Origin: Proteiniphilum sp. UBA5384
Lineage (GTDB): Bacteria; Bacteroidota; Bacteroidia; Bacteroidales; Dysgonomonadaceae
Direction: 5' to 3'
Assembly: GCF_002410825.1 (NCBI RefSeq)
Contig: NZ_DHOS01000058.1
Location: 1 to 13,419, forward strand
Length of the DNA: 13,419 bases
The notes under the pieces are model-generated. The model saw nothing but the letters and a program-made list of their open reading frames with translations, had not been told where the DNA came from and did no database searches. Numbering within the stretch: position 1 is the first letter of the stretch; each line of letters starts with the position of its first letter. The position numbers and the translations under genes were made by a program. Shown here in pieces: positions 7,513 through 13,419 of this stretch.

Positions 7513-7986
7513 ATGAAAATTATATTACTTTCCATAGGTAAGACAGATAATCCTCTTTTTTCTCAAATAATAGAAGGATACAGGAAGAGGATCAATTTTT
7601 ATATTGGATTCGATATTCATAGTCTTCCTGATCTCAAAAATGCCAGGAACCTTTCAGAAAAAGAGCAAAAAAAACAGGAAGGGGAAAAATTGTTGAAATG
7701 GCTTCAGTCGTCCGACCATGTGGTATTGCTTGATGATAAAGGGAAACAATATTCTTCCATAGAGTTTTCCGGCTATCTGGAAAAAAAATCCTTTACCGCC
7801 GCCCGGAGACTGATTTTTATGGTGGGAGGGCCATATGGATTCTCAGATGAAGTCTATGAACGGGCTAATGAAACTATGTCACTTTCCAAAATGACCTTTA
7901 CCCATCAGATGGTAAGGATGATATTCGTTGAGCAACTTTACCGTGCAATGACAATCCTACAAAACGAACCTTATCATCATGAATAA
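7513..7986 (+). CDS. rlmH: 23S rRNA (pseudouridine-1915-N3)-methyltransferase
   Basis: RlmH is a small SPOUT-family enzyme that methylates pseudouridine 1915 in helix 69 of 23S rRNA on assembled 70S ribosomes, using S-adenosylmethionine. The 157-aa protein starts with MKIILLSIGKT. It has the FMVGGPYGFSDEV loop (about 102-114), and ends with HQMVRMIFVEQLYRA and the terminal NEPYHHE, which form the trefoil-knot cofactor site and the conserved C-terminus. The size is standard and nothing is missing. It is read from its own promoter, divergent from the nadC operon. Two A8 runs (7667-7674 and 7781-7788) lie inside Lys/Gln codons, but the frame is intact. Confidence 0.97.
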   Translation: MKIILLSIGKTDNPLFSQIIEGYRKRINFYIGFDIHSLPDLKNARNLSEKEQKKQEGEKLLKWLQSSDHVVLLDDKGKQYSSIEFSGYLEKKSFTAARRLIFMVGGPYGFSDEVYERANETMSLSKMTFTHQMVRMIFVEQLYRAMTILQNEPYHHE

Positions 7987-7991
7987 ATAGT

Positions 7992-7999
7992 TATTTTTG
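7992..7999 (+). promoter_or_regulatory. -7 box before the small membrane protein
   Basis: TATTTTTG followed by C matches TAnnTTTG and starts five bases after the rlmH stop. Transcription should begin at about 8005, leaving a leader of about 15 bases before the ATG at 8020. No -33 TTTG is seen at 19-21 bases. The small gene may therefore be transcribed on its own as well as by read-through from rlmH. Confidence 0.5.
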
Positions 8000-8019
8000 C
8001 AACAAATTCAATTTACGCT

Positions 8020-8205
8020 ATGATAAAAAAGAAACCAGTTCTTGCAGCGATATGGATCCTCATCGCACTGATTACAATAGCATCAGTAGTTGCACTGATT
8101 GTATTTCCACAATGGAAAGGCTTGTTTTTAGCCGGGAGTGGAGGTTTTCTCGTATTAAATCTCCTTCTCTCCATTTTTTTTATCAACAAGAATTTCAGAG
8201 GGTAG
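8020..8205 (+). CDS. Small two-helix membrane protein of unknown function
   Basis: I do not recognise this 61-aa protein. It starts MIKKKP and has two hydrophobic segments, at about 7-30 and 35-54, joined by a short turn (PQWKG). It ends with NKNFRG. The positive charges at both ends suggest that both termini are cytoplasmic. It lies 33 bases after rlmH, with a -7 box in the gap, and ends eight bases from the stop of the opposing AlkD-like gene. Support for coding comes from the clean two-helix design, the ATG at a proper distance from a promoter, and its fit into an otherwise empty gap. An overlapping open frame (8052-8372) runs into the antisense of the neighbour and is not favoured. Confidence 0.7.
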   Translation: MIKKKPVLAAIWILIALITIASVVALIVFPQWKGLFLAGSGGFLVLNLLLSIFFINKNFRG

Positions 8206-8213
8206 ATAGCCTG

Positions 8214-8873
8214 TCAGCGTTCAAATTCAAAAGAGAGCATATTAAATATTTCTTTCTGTTGCGGATCGGAGGAATTTTCGAAAACGGCTATTCGCCGCAT
8301 TACATTCTCCGCGTTATAGGAGGATATCCTACCAAAAAATTTCAGTGTATTCAATGCAGACTGACGGAGTAATAACGATTCGCTTTGAATATCCGCCATT
8401 GCCTTCTGCAATATATCCTCATTTTGTACCTGTGTCATTACATCAGGGCGAACAATGCATAATCGGGCAAAAAGCCAGTGCCCCGTGGTTTTAATATTTA
8501 TATCTTCATCTCTGATCCATTCCTGTACTAATTCATCCGCATACGAAAGATTCTCAAAAAGATTCTTACAGGCTTGTTCACGGATTTCCTGATTAACGAT
8601 CTCTCGCCCCCATCGGTCAGCATTCTTTTTTAGAAACTGATCCGGAGGACAAAGCATCGTAGCGAGTATCTTCAATTCCCGCACATCCTCCCTCCACAGG
8701 ATTTCAGCCAATACTTTATCGGGTGTATACCTGAGGGCTATCTGTTTGAGGCGAAGAATATCCACTCCGAAGTTCATACGGTACTCCACCCCTTTGGCCC
8801 GCATACTTGCGGCAGTGACACCATTCATCGACATCCGCAAATCGGTGCGGATATTCCTTAAAATCGTTTCCAT
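8214..8873 (-). CDS. AlkD-like DNA alkylation repair / HEAT-repeat protein
   Basis: This 219-aa, all-helical protein resembles the AlkD group of HEAT-like-repeat DNA glycosylases, which remove N3- and N7-alkylpurines. The block LAEILWREDVRELKILATML (56-75) matches the family's LW...hE.r..A signature, and repeated helix pairs continue to the end. The region that in Bacillus cereus AlkD holds catalytic Trp109 and Asp113 (a WDTVD motif) corresponds here to NQEIREQAC (94-102), with neither residue present. It may be a divergent, non-hydrolysing or structural member. I chose the ATG at 8871-8873; an in-frame TTG two codons upstream is less likely. It is transcribed alone, divergent from pepE and convergent with the small membrane gene. 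Family membership is fairly sure; enzymatic activity is not. Confidence 0.8.
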   Translation of the reverse strand: METILRNIRTDLRMSMNGVTAASMRAKGVEYRMNFGVDILRLKQIALRYTPDKVLAEILWREDVRELKILATMLCPPDQFLKKNADRWGREIVNQEIREQACKNLFENLSYADELVQEWIRDEDINIKTTGHWLFARLCIVRPDVMTQVQNEDILQKAMADIQSESLLLRQSALNTLKFFGRISSYNAENVMRRIAVFENSSDPQQKEIFNMLSFEFER

Positions 8874-8891
8874 ATTCAATCTCTTAGACTA

Positions 8892-8899
8892 CAAAAATA
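8892..8899 (-). promoter_or_regulatory. -7 box of the AlkD-like gene promoter
   Basis: The minus strand reads TATTTTTG, which fits TAnnTTTG, 19 bases from the chosen ATG at 8873. The leader is therefore very short. No TTTG occurs at the -33 distance. This argues against the TTG start at 8877-8879, which would lie even closer to the transcription start. Confidence 0.5.
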
Positions 8900-8916
8900 C
8901 GTTATTTCACAATGAA

Positions 8917-8948
8917 TTTATAATTTTCAAACATTTTCCTTATATTTG
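8917..8948 (+). promoter_or_regulatory. Promoter of pepE-nhaA
   Basis: TTTA (8917-8920), a 20-base spacer and TATATTTG (8941-8948) match TTTG-N20-TAnnTTTG with one difference in the -33 element. Transcription should start near 8955, about 17 bases before the pepE ATG. This placement fixes the pepE start at 8971 and rules out the longer open frame that begins at 8746. Confidence 0.6.
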
Positions 8949-8970
8949 CGTTATAACTAAAAAATATAAA

Positions 8971-9687
8971 ATGATGAGGCTCCTCTTAATCAGTAACTCC
9001 ACCAATCCCGGTGAAGGGTATCTGGAATATCCAAAAAACCAAATTAAAGAATTTCTTGGAGAAAAGGCAAATAACGTCCTTTTTATTCCATATGCAGCAG
9101 TCACTTTCTCATTTGACGAATATGAAGAAAAGGTAAATGCCCGTTTTGCAGAAATCGGCCATCACGTCACGAGTATCCATCGTTTCATCAATCCTGCAGA
9201 AGCAATCGAGAATGCCGATGCGATTGTTGTCGGAGGCGGAAATACATGGCAATTAGTAAAGATGCTTCAGGAAAAAGGGCTGATGAAGGTAATCCGGAAA
9301 CAGGTAAAAAAAGGCACTCCTTATATAGGATGGAGTGCCGGTTCTAACATAGCCTGCCCTACCCTGCGGACCACCAACGATATGCCCATTGTGGAACCCC
9401 TGAAATTCAAAACGCTGAAATTGGTACCCTTCCAGATCAATCCTCATTATCTGGATGATCATCCCGCCAATCACGGTGGCGAAACACGGGAAGTGCGAAT
9501 TAATGAGTTTATAGAGGTAAACCAGGATACCTATGTAGTTGGCCTCCGGGAAAGCACTATGCTTCTCGTCGAAAATGACGAAATAGAATTAATAGGTCCC
9601 CGCAAAGCCCGTATTTTCCAATATGGAGAAGTACCGTTCGAACTCTCCAGTGAAGATGACTTCAGCTTTCTTTTGCAACGGAAATGA
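8971..9687 (+). CDS. pepE: Dipeptidase E, alpha-aspartyl dipeptidase (peptidase S51)
   Basis: PepE is a cytosolic serine peptidase that cleaves dipeptides with an N-terminal aspartate. The 238-aa sequence follows the enteric enzyme closely: RLLLISNST at the N-terminus, ADAIVVGGGNTWQL, the nucleophile elbow GWSAGSN (Ser122), RTTNDMPIV (Asp137) and FQINPHY (His159). These equal the Ser120/Asp135/His157 triad of the enteric PepE shifted by two. The frame is open back to 8746, but the promoter at 8917-8948 and similarity place the start at 8971 (a second ATG follows at 8974). The stop overlaps the nhaA start as ATGA, so the two are probably co-translated. Confidence 0.95.
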   Translation: MMRLLLISNSTNPGEGYLEYPKNQIKEFLGEKANNVLFIPYAAVTFSFDEYEEKVNARFAEIGHHVTSIHRFINPAEAIENADAIVVGGGNTWQLVKMLQEKGLMKVIRKQVKKGTPYIGWSAGSNIACPTLRTTNDMPIVEPLKFKTLKLVPFQINPHYLDDHPANHGGETREVRINEFIEVNQDTYVVGLRESTMLLVENDEIELIGPRKARIFQYGEVPFELSSEDDFSFLLQRK

Positions 9688-10865
9688 GTGCCAATCACGT
9701 GGCCCTGCAACCGGGTGCGTCGAAATTCCGACGAATCATTAACGACAGTAGGTCGTTGGGGGTACTTTTGTTACTGTGCACCCTATTCTCATTGATTATT
9801 ACAAATATCAAGGGAATAGGCTCGCTCTATTACGATTTCTGGGAAATGGAAATTCCCGGATTTCATCATCTACATCTGCCCCATTCGATCATTCACTTTG
9901 TGAACGACGCCCTTATGACGCTGTTCTTCTTTCATGTGGCAATCGATATAAAGAAGGAAATAACACAGGGAGAACTTTCTTCACCCAGCAGGATGATGTT
10001 TCCTTCTGTGTCGGCATTATTCGGCGTAGCTGTTCCAGCTATCATCTTTATCATAACTACAGCCGGCACAGCTTATACAAACGGATGGGCCATACCCACC
10101 GCTACTGATATAGCTTTCACCCTCGGAATGATAAGCTTGTTGGGCAAAGCGGTTCCTCATTCAATGAAAGTATTTCTGACAGCACTGGCGATCATAGACG
10201 ACTTGTGCGCCATTCTCATTATTGCCCTGTTTTACGGTTCTTCGCTCTATTTTATCTGGTTAGCGGGAGTGGCAATTATGGCCATTGTCATTTTCCTGAT
10301 CAACCGTAATTTCCACAGTAAACCCGTCTACATTATTACGGCTGCACTGGGTTTAGTTATGTGGTATTGCATGTACCGGTCCGGCATCCACGCTTCCTTT
10401 GCCGGAGTAATACTGGCTTTTATCCTTCCCATCAGCAAGATGCCGGCATTTGAGAAGAGGCTTAGTCTGCCCGTCAATTTCGTTATTGTTCCTCTTTTCG
10501 CATTGGCAAATACCAGCATTTTCATCACGCCCGCAGCAGTTTCAGGACTCACTTCACCGCTTTCCATTGGAATTATCCTGGGTCTTTTCCTTGGAAAACC
10601 TCTAGGTATTACACTGGCTGTTTTCCTGATGGTCAAGCTTCGGCTAGTCAGGTTGGCCAATGTCCGCTGGGCCCAATTCATTGGAATGGGCATGTTGGCA
10701 GGCATCGGCTTCACCATGTCAATTTTCGTTTCAAATCTTTCTTTTCCCGAAGACAAGATATTGAAAGATATCGCAAAACTGTCGGTATTGATTGCTTCGG
10801 CACTGGCGATGATCGTGGGATATATCTGGCTCAAGGCATTTTCCCCAAAAAAGGAAAATTCATGA
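9684..10865 (+). CDS. nhaA: Na+/H+ antiporter NhaA
   Basis: NhaA is an inner-membrane secondary transporter that expels Na+ (or Li+) in exchange for protons, controlling pH and salt. The 393-aa protein is close to the 388 aa of E. coli NhaA and has about 12 hydrophobic segments. Family motifs are intact: HFVNDALMTLFFFHVAIDIK (71-90), GELSSPSRM, the TATDIAFTLG block (139-148) with Asp142, and the ion-binding pair Asp172-Asp173 in AIIDDL (matching Asp163-Asp164). A Lys follows Gly in LGKPLGI, matching the family's conserved C-terminal Lys. It starts inside the pepE stop (ATGA), suggesting translational coupling. A 7-bp hairpin near its end (10838-10844 with 10853-10859) has no T-run, so termination is unclear. 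It stops ten bases from the opposing gene. Confidence 0.96.
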   Translation: MSANHVALQPGASKFRRIINDSRSLGVLLLLCTLFSLIITNIKGIGSLYYDFWEMEIPGFHHLHLPHSIIHFVNDALMTLFFFHVAIDIKKEITQGELSSPSRMMFPSVSALFGVAVPAIIFIITTAGTAYTNGWAIPTATDIAFTLGMISLLGKAVPHSMKVFLTALAIIDDLCAILIIALFYGSSLYFIWLAGVAIMAIVIFLINRNFHSKPVYIITAALGLVMWYCMYRSGIHASFAGVILAFILPISKMPAFEKRLSLPVNFVIVPLFALANTSIFITPAAVSGLTSPLSIGIILGLFLGKPLGITLAVFLMVKLRLVRLANVRWAQFIGMGMLAGIGFTMSIFVSNLSFPEDKILKDIAKLSVLIASALAMIVGYIWLKAFSPKKENS

Positions 10866-10875
10866 CATAAAAAGT

Positions 10876-11904
10876 CTAAAAACCACGATGCTGCATATTT
10901 CCAAAGATGGTATCGGAATGGAGTAACAGGTCGACATATTGAGCCCTCTTGTATACCAACAAATTATCATTTTTATTGAGTACACTGTCCGAGAGCTTGC
11001 CCCTGAACTGTTCAATTGAGTCATACCCTTTGCGTTCCATCCACTCCTCAAGTCCCCGGACCATTTCGGTAATCTGTTTTACCCCATTTTTGTAAACGGC
11101 GCTTACCGTTTGTATACATGTTGCACCGGAAAGGATCAACTTGATCATATCTTCGCTGTCGAAAACACCCCGGCTGCCACAGATACTGGCATTTACACGG
11201 CCATAGAGCATTCCTGCGATACGGAGCGACTTTTTATAGTCTCCTTTCTTACTAAAGTTAAAAGCTCTTTTATGGGTCTCCTTTTCAATATTGATATCGG
11301 GCTGGAAGAAAGAATTAAAGAGTACCATTGCATCCACACCCGCTTCATCAAGACGTTTCGCGAAATGCAGGATATTGGTGTAATCGGCACTGAGTTTTAC
11401 ACTTACCGGTATGGAGAGTTGTTTTTTGACTTCTGTCACCATATCGATCTGCCTTTTTTCAATTTCAGCAGCATCAAGGTCAAACCGGGTAGGAGTCTGG
11501 TAAAGATTGAGTTCTATCCCGTCCACACCGGTTTCTTCTATTAGCCGGGCATAACGAAACCATGAGGAATCATTGACCGCATTCAGACTGGCAATCATAG
11601 GCACCGAAAGGTTCTCTTTGGCATTCCGTATCTTCACAAGGTAATACTCTATCTCGGAACGGTCAATATCGGGATGAAGCGAAGTCATCTCCGCATGGAT
11701 ATCGTTATACTCCTCTTTTAATTCATCGAATTGCAGATCTTCCAATTGTATCTGTTCTTCGAAGAGTGTTTTATACACTATTGCAGCAGCTCCTGCCTGT
11801 TCTGCTTTTTTCAATGACTCAACTTCAGAGGATAATTCCGATGCCCCAAGTATGATCGGGTTTTTAAGCGAAATACCCATGTAGGATGTTTCCAGGTTCT
11901 TCAT
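10876..11904 (-). CDS. Dihydroorotate dehydrogenase-like flavoprotein lacking the catalytic Cys
   Basis: This 342-aa protein belongs to the FMN-binding dihydroorotate-dehydrogenase-like barrel group. The TIM-barrel landmarks are visible: KNPIILGASELS (14-25), AAAIVYKT (39-46), VPMIASLNA (101-109), GIELNLY (129-135), VSVKLSADY (167-175), DAMVLFNSF (191-199), ASICGSRGVFD (239-249) and GATCIQTVSAVYKNG (260-274), the last two typical of phosphate binding. In class 1A enzymes the loop after the ELNL strand is ELNLSCPN and its Cys is the catalytic base; here it reads ELNLYQTP, so the Cys is absent. It is therefore doubtful that it makes orotate; PyrD-like proteins of this type are commonly annotated in Bacteroidota with unknown substrate. 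It is a single-gene unit, convergent with nhaA, with its own promoter at 11942-11972. Confidence 0.88.
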   Translation of the reverse strand: MKNLETSYMGISLKNPIILGASELSSEVESLKKAEQAGAAAIVYKTLFEEQIQLEDLQFDELKEEYNDIHAEMTSLHPDIDRSEIEYYLVKIRNAKENLSVPMIASLNAVNDSSWFRYARLIEETGVDGIELNLYQTPTRFDLDAAEIEKRQIDMVTEVKKQLSIPVSVKLSADYTNILHFAKRLDEAGVDAMVLFNSFFQPDINIEKETHKRAFNFSKKGDYKKSLRIAGMLYGRVNASICGSRGVFDSEDMIKLILSGATCIQTVSAVYKNGVKQITEMVRGLEEWMERKGYDSIEQFRGKLSDSVLNKNDNLLVYKRAQYVDLLLHSDTIFGNMQHRGF

Positions 11905-11941
11905 ATGACTCTATTTTTTTATACTTATATTATGTTTCAGA

Positions 11942-11972
11942 CAAAGTTATACTTTTTTCACGAAAAGACAAG
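11942..11972 (-). promoter_or_regulatory. Promoter of the DHODH-like gene
   Basis: On the minus strand CTTG (11969-11972), a 19-base spacer and TAACTTTG (11942-11949) match the Bacteroidota consensus with one mismatch in the -33 box. The -7 box ends 37 bases before the ATG at 11904. Confidence 0.6.
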
Positions 11973-12036
11973 ATCGGAATATAAAATAGTTTCAATAAGC
12001 CTTTTTCAAGGATATTCATACTTGTTTGTAAATATT

Positions 12037-12068
12037 TTTGTGTGTGAAACGGTAAAATGGTAATTTTG
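12037..12068 (+). promoter_or_regulatory. Promoter of the glycosyltransferase, with inverted repeats over the -7 box
   Basis: TTTG (12037-12040), a 20-base spacer and TAATTTTG (12061-12068) fit the consensus exactly. ACGGTAA (12049-12055) and TTACCGT (12069-12075) form a perfect 7-bp inverted repeat that brackets the -7 box. A further GGTAA (12059-12063) is an alternative partner for TTACC (12069-12073). This arrangement resembles an operator, or a hairpin at the very start of the transcript; no regulator gene is nearby. Confidence 0.65.
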
Positions 12069-12122
12069 TTACCGTATTGCGCGGTGTACGCTAGTATACG
12101 GAAATTTTCAAGGAAGCCGACC

Positions 12123-12148
12123 CGTAGAGATGCAATCTAATCTCTACG
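12123..12148. repeat. Perfect 9-bp inverted repeat, REP/MITE-like hairpin
   Basis: CGTAGAGAT (12123-12131) and ATCTCTACG (12140-12148) are exact reverse complements around the 8-base loop GCAATCTA. No T-run follows on either side, so it is not a standard terminator. It recalls the GTAGAGACGC-type dispersed palindromes that I remember from Bacteroidota and other genomes; this link is an inference. Confidence 0.55.
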
Positions 12149-12224
12149 AGAAAATAAATGTCTATCAGAATTTGGTGATACATAGATAGTAAATATTCGG
12201 TTCAAAAACAAAAGTTGTAAAAGG

Positions 12225-13202
12225 ATGAATAAATCAACGGCAAACTTTCTGACAGTGTTTATTCCTAACAGATCAAAAAGAGAAAAATGGCGTGATGAGC
12301 TGATAAAATTCGACCTCTCTTTTTCTATACGCAAAGGAATCGCAGAGATCGTGGCAGGAGTCATTCCGCACAAAATGACGAGGAACCAATGGCGGGGAAT
12401 TCTGCGCTATGGACCAATACAGGCTCTTAAACTCCGCAGGAAAGTATATCGCAACAGAGCGGTAGCTCCGAAATATTATCTGGCTGTTTGTGCAATGGCA
12501 AAAAACGAAGGCCCTTATTTTAAGGAATGGATAGAATGGCATCATCATTTAGGTGTGGAGAAGTTTTACATATATGACAACGAAAGTACGGACAATACAA
12601 GAGAAATACTGGCTCCTTATATCGAATCAGGATTGGTGGAATATATCTTCCGGAAAGGGGTAAAACAACAACTCCCCATCTATGATGACTGTCTGGATAG
12701 ACACCGTTTTGACGCACATTGGATTGCGGTAATTGACCTGGATGAATTCATAGTACCGGTACAAGACAAAACTATTCCCCAGTTTTTGAGCCGATTCGAA
12801 GATGCATCTGCGGTAGAAATTAATTGGTTGATATATGGCAGTGGCGGTGCCCGGGAAAAAGAGCCCGGAGGAGTCATGACGCGATTCAAAAGACATGCGG
12901 AACTAAACCACATCTCAAACAGGCATGTAAAAAGTATTGTCAATCCACGTCGTGTTCTTTCATTTATCGGTGCCCATGAAGTGTCAAGAATGTCCGGAAA
13001 GACTTTTGACTCGCACGGTCAACCGGTTCGAAAGCATTTCAGGGATCGTGAGCCCCAACACGATGTAATCCGCATCAACCATTATGCGGTAAAATCTTAC
13101 GAGGAATTTCTGGAAAAACGTGCCAGAGGCCGGTCAAGGAAACTCGGCATCCGGAATTTGGACTATTTTGAACAACACGACCTCAATGATATAGAGGAGT
13201 GA
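12225..13202 (+). CDS. Glycosyltransferase family 92-like protein
   Basis: This 325-aa protein looks like a GT-A-fold glycosyltransferase of the GT92 (former DUF23) group, transferring a nucleotide-activated sugar, probably onto a surface glycan. Residues 1-82 are basic with no clear family. The catalytic domain then starts at YYLAVCAMAKNE (84-95), with EWIEWHHHLGVEKFYIYDNE (101-120) and STDNT. The metal-binding DLDEF lies at 171-175, and INHYAVKSYEEF near 284-295 is a typical C-terminal block. There is no signal peptide or transmembrane helix, so it should act in the cytoplasm. The ATG at 12225 is preceded directly by AAAAGG with no useful spacing. It is transcribed alone behind an operator-like promoter and converges on two tRNA genes. 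The sugar and acceptor are unknown. Confidence 0.88.
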   Translation: MNKSTANFLTVFIPNRSKREKWRDELIKFDLSFSIRKGIAEIVAGVIPHKMTRNQWRGILRYGPIQALKLRRKVYRNRAVAPKYYLAVCAMAKNEGPYFKEWIEWHHHLGVEKFYIYDNESTDNTREILAPYIESGLVEYIFRKGVKQQLPIYDDCLDRHRFDAHWIAVIDLDEFIVPVQDKTIPQFLSRFEDASAVEINWLIYGSGGAREKEPGGVMTRFKRHAELNHISNRHVKSIVNPRRVLSFIGAHEVSRMSGKTFDSHGQPVRKHFRDREPQHDVIRINHYAVKSYEEFLEKRARGRSRKLGIRNLDYFEQHDLNDIEE

Positions 13203-13237
13203 TACCAACCCTTTATCAACGGACGATTACAAAGAAA

Positions 13238-13277
13238 AAAGGGGACTTTTCCATAAAATTACAGAAAAGTCCCCTTT
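13238..13277 (-). terminator. Rho-independent terminator of the tRNA cluster
   Basis: A perfect 14-bp stem pairs 13238-13251 with 13264-13277 around a 12-base A/T-rich loop. On the minus strand the GC-rich part of the stem (GTCCCC) runs into T6, the classic intrinsic terminator for the tRNA transcript. On the plus strand only three T follow, so termination of the glycosyltransferase there would be weaker. The stem shares one base (13277) with the encoded CCA of the tRNA. Confidence 0.85.
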
Positions 13278-13363
13278 GGTACTCGGAGCGGGACTTGAAC
13301 CCGCACAACCGTAATGGTCACAAGATTTTAAGTCTTGCGTGTCTACCATTCCACCATCCGAGC
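13277..13363 (-). tRNA. tRNA-Leu(UAA)
   Basis: On the minus strand the acceptor GCTCGGA pairs with TCCGAGT (one G-U), with A73 and an encoded CCA (13277-13279). The anticodon arm is CAAGA-CTTAAAA-TCTTG, anticodon TAA. A long variable arm follows (class II, as expected for Leu), then a T-arm with GGTTCAAGTCC. At 84 bases without CCA the size is normal. It is the last tRNA of the cluster, eight bases downstream of tRNA-Gly. Confidence 0.95.
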
Positions 13364-13371
13364 AAACCTTG

Positions 13372-13419
13372 AGCGGAAAACGAGACTCGAACTCGCGACC
13401 CTAACCTTGGCAAGGTTAT
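13372..13419 (-). tRNA. tRNA-Gly(GCC), 5' part cut by the window edge
   Basis: The minus strand shows an anticodon arm TAACC-TTGCCAA-GGTTA (anticodon GCC), the variable loop, the T-arm GCGAG-TTCGAGT-CTCGT and the acceptor 3' strand TTTCCGC with discriminator T (13372). CCA is not encoded: TCAAGG follows, unlike the neighbouring tRNA-Leu. The D-arm and acceptor 5' strand lie beyond the window. Confidence 0.9.

Larger units (their letters stand above)
11905..12224. other. Divergent regulatory gap between the DHODH-like gene and the glycosyltransferase
   Basis: This 320-base stretch holds no credible gene. It contains the minus-strand promoter of the DHODH-like gene (11942-11972) and a plus-strand promoter (12037-12068) with inverted repeats over its -7 box. 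A possible extra -7 box, TATTTTTG, lies at 12033-12040. Farther right are a CCGTAT/ATACGG inverted repeat (12072-12077 with 12096-12101) and a perfect 9-bp hairpin (12123-12148). The predicted plus-strand leader is about 150 bases long and structured, which is unusual in this window. Confidence 0.6.

Noticed and set aside
7667..7788. Two A8 runs in rlmH as frameshift sites
   Set aside because: Both lie in ordinary Lys/Glu/Gln codons, the full-length frame is intact, and the alternative frame gives no known longer product.
8746..8970. Extended N-terminus of the pepE frame
   Set aside because: It overlaps the AlkD-like gene on the other strand and lies upstream of the pepE promoter at 8917-8948. 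PepE similarity begins at 8971.
10838..10859. Hairpin ATTTTCC/GGAAAAT at the end of nhaA as a terminator
   Set aside because: The stem is A/T-rich, only 7 bp, lies within the coding region and is not followed by a T-run.
1..13419. Search for CRISPR arrays, insertion sequences, phage genes or defence modules
   Set aside because: No regularly spaced repeats, transposase or integrase motifs, or defence proteins were seen in any frame.

Overview
The window looks like chromosomal DNA from a Bacteroidota species. The order Bacteroidales is likely, and a Dysgonomonadaceae/Porphyromonadaceae-type genome is a guess. The main sign is that nearly every transcription unit is preceded by a TAnnTTTG -7 box, the Bacteroidota promoter signature, while strong Shine-Dalgarno sites are mostly absent. 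The protein families and the rlmH/nadC divergent pair fit the same group. There is no insertion sequence, CRISPR array, prophage or plasmid gene; this is mostly core housekeeping and envelope DNA.

Layout. Positions 1-589 hold no confident gene but carry a full minus-strand promoter firing out of the left edge, plus the leader of a type I ABC exporter (590-2452, +). The exporter runs tail-to-tail, with a 23-base overlap, into a four-gene minus-strand operon read from right to left: nadC (NAD synthesis), a dCMP-deaminase-family enzyme, an S41 C-terminal processing protease and a membrane-bound PglF/WbpM-type nucleotide-sugar dehydratase/epimerase. nadC shares a 175-base divergent promoter region with rlmH (23S rRNA methyltransferase). 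rlmH is followed by a tiny two-helix membrane protein with its own promoter. An AlkD-like HEAT-repeat protein (-) comes next and is divergent from pepE-nhaA (+), which are coupled by an ATGA overlap. nhaA converges on a dihydroorotate-dehydrogenase-like flavoprotein (-). After a 320-base regulatory gap comes a GT92-type glycosyltransferase (+). It converges on two minus-strand tRNA genes, Leu(UAA) and a truncated Gly(GCC), with a strong terminator hairpin between.

Together the genes serve cofactor and nucleotide metabolism, rRNA modification, Na+/H+ homeostasis, peptide turnover and surface glycan building (epimerase, glycosyltransferase, possibly the exporter). I found no obvious new multi-gene system. 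The points most worth a second look are: poly-G tracts of 9 and 8 bases inside the adjacent epimerase and protease genes; the DHODH-like protein lacking the class 1 catalytic Cys; the AlkD-like protein lacking the AlkD catalytic Trp/Asp; three tandem 11-bp repeats in the rlmH leader; and inverted repeats covering the -7 box of the glycosyltransferase promoter.
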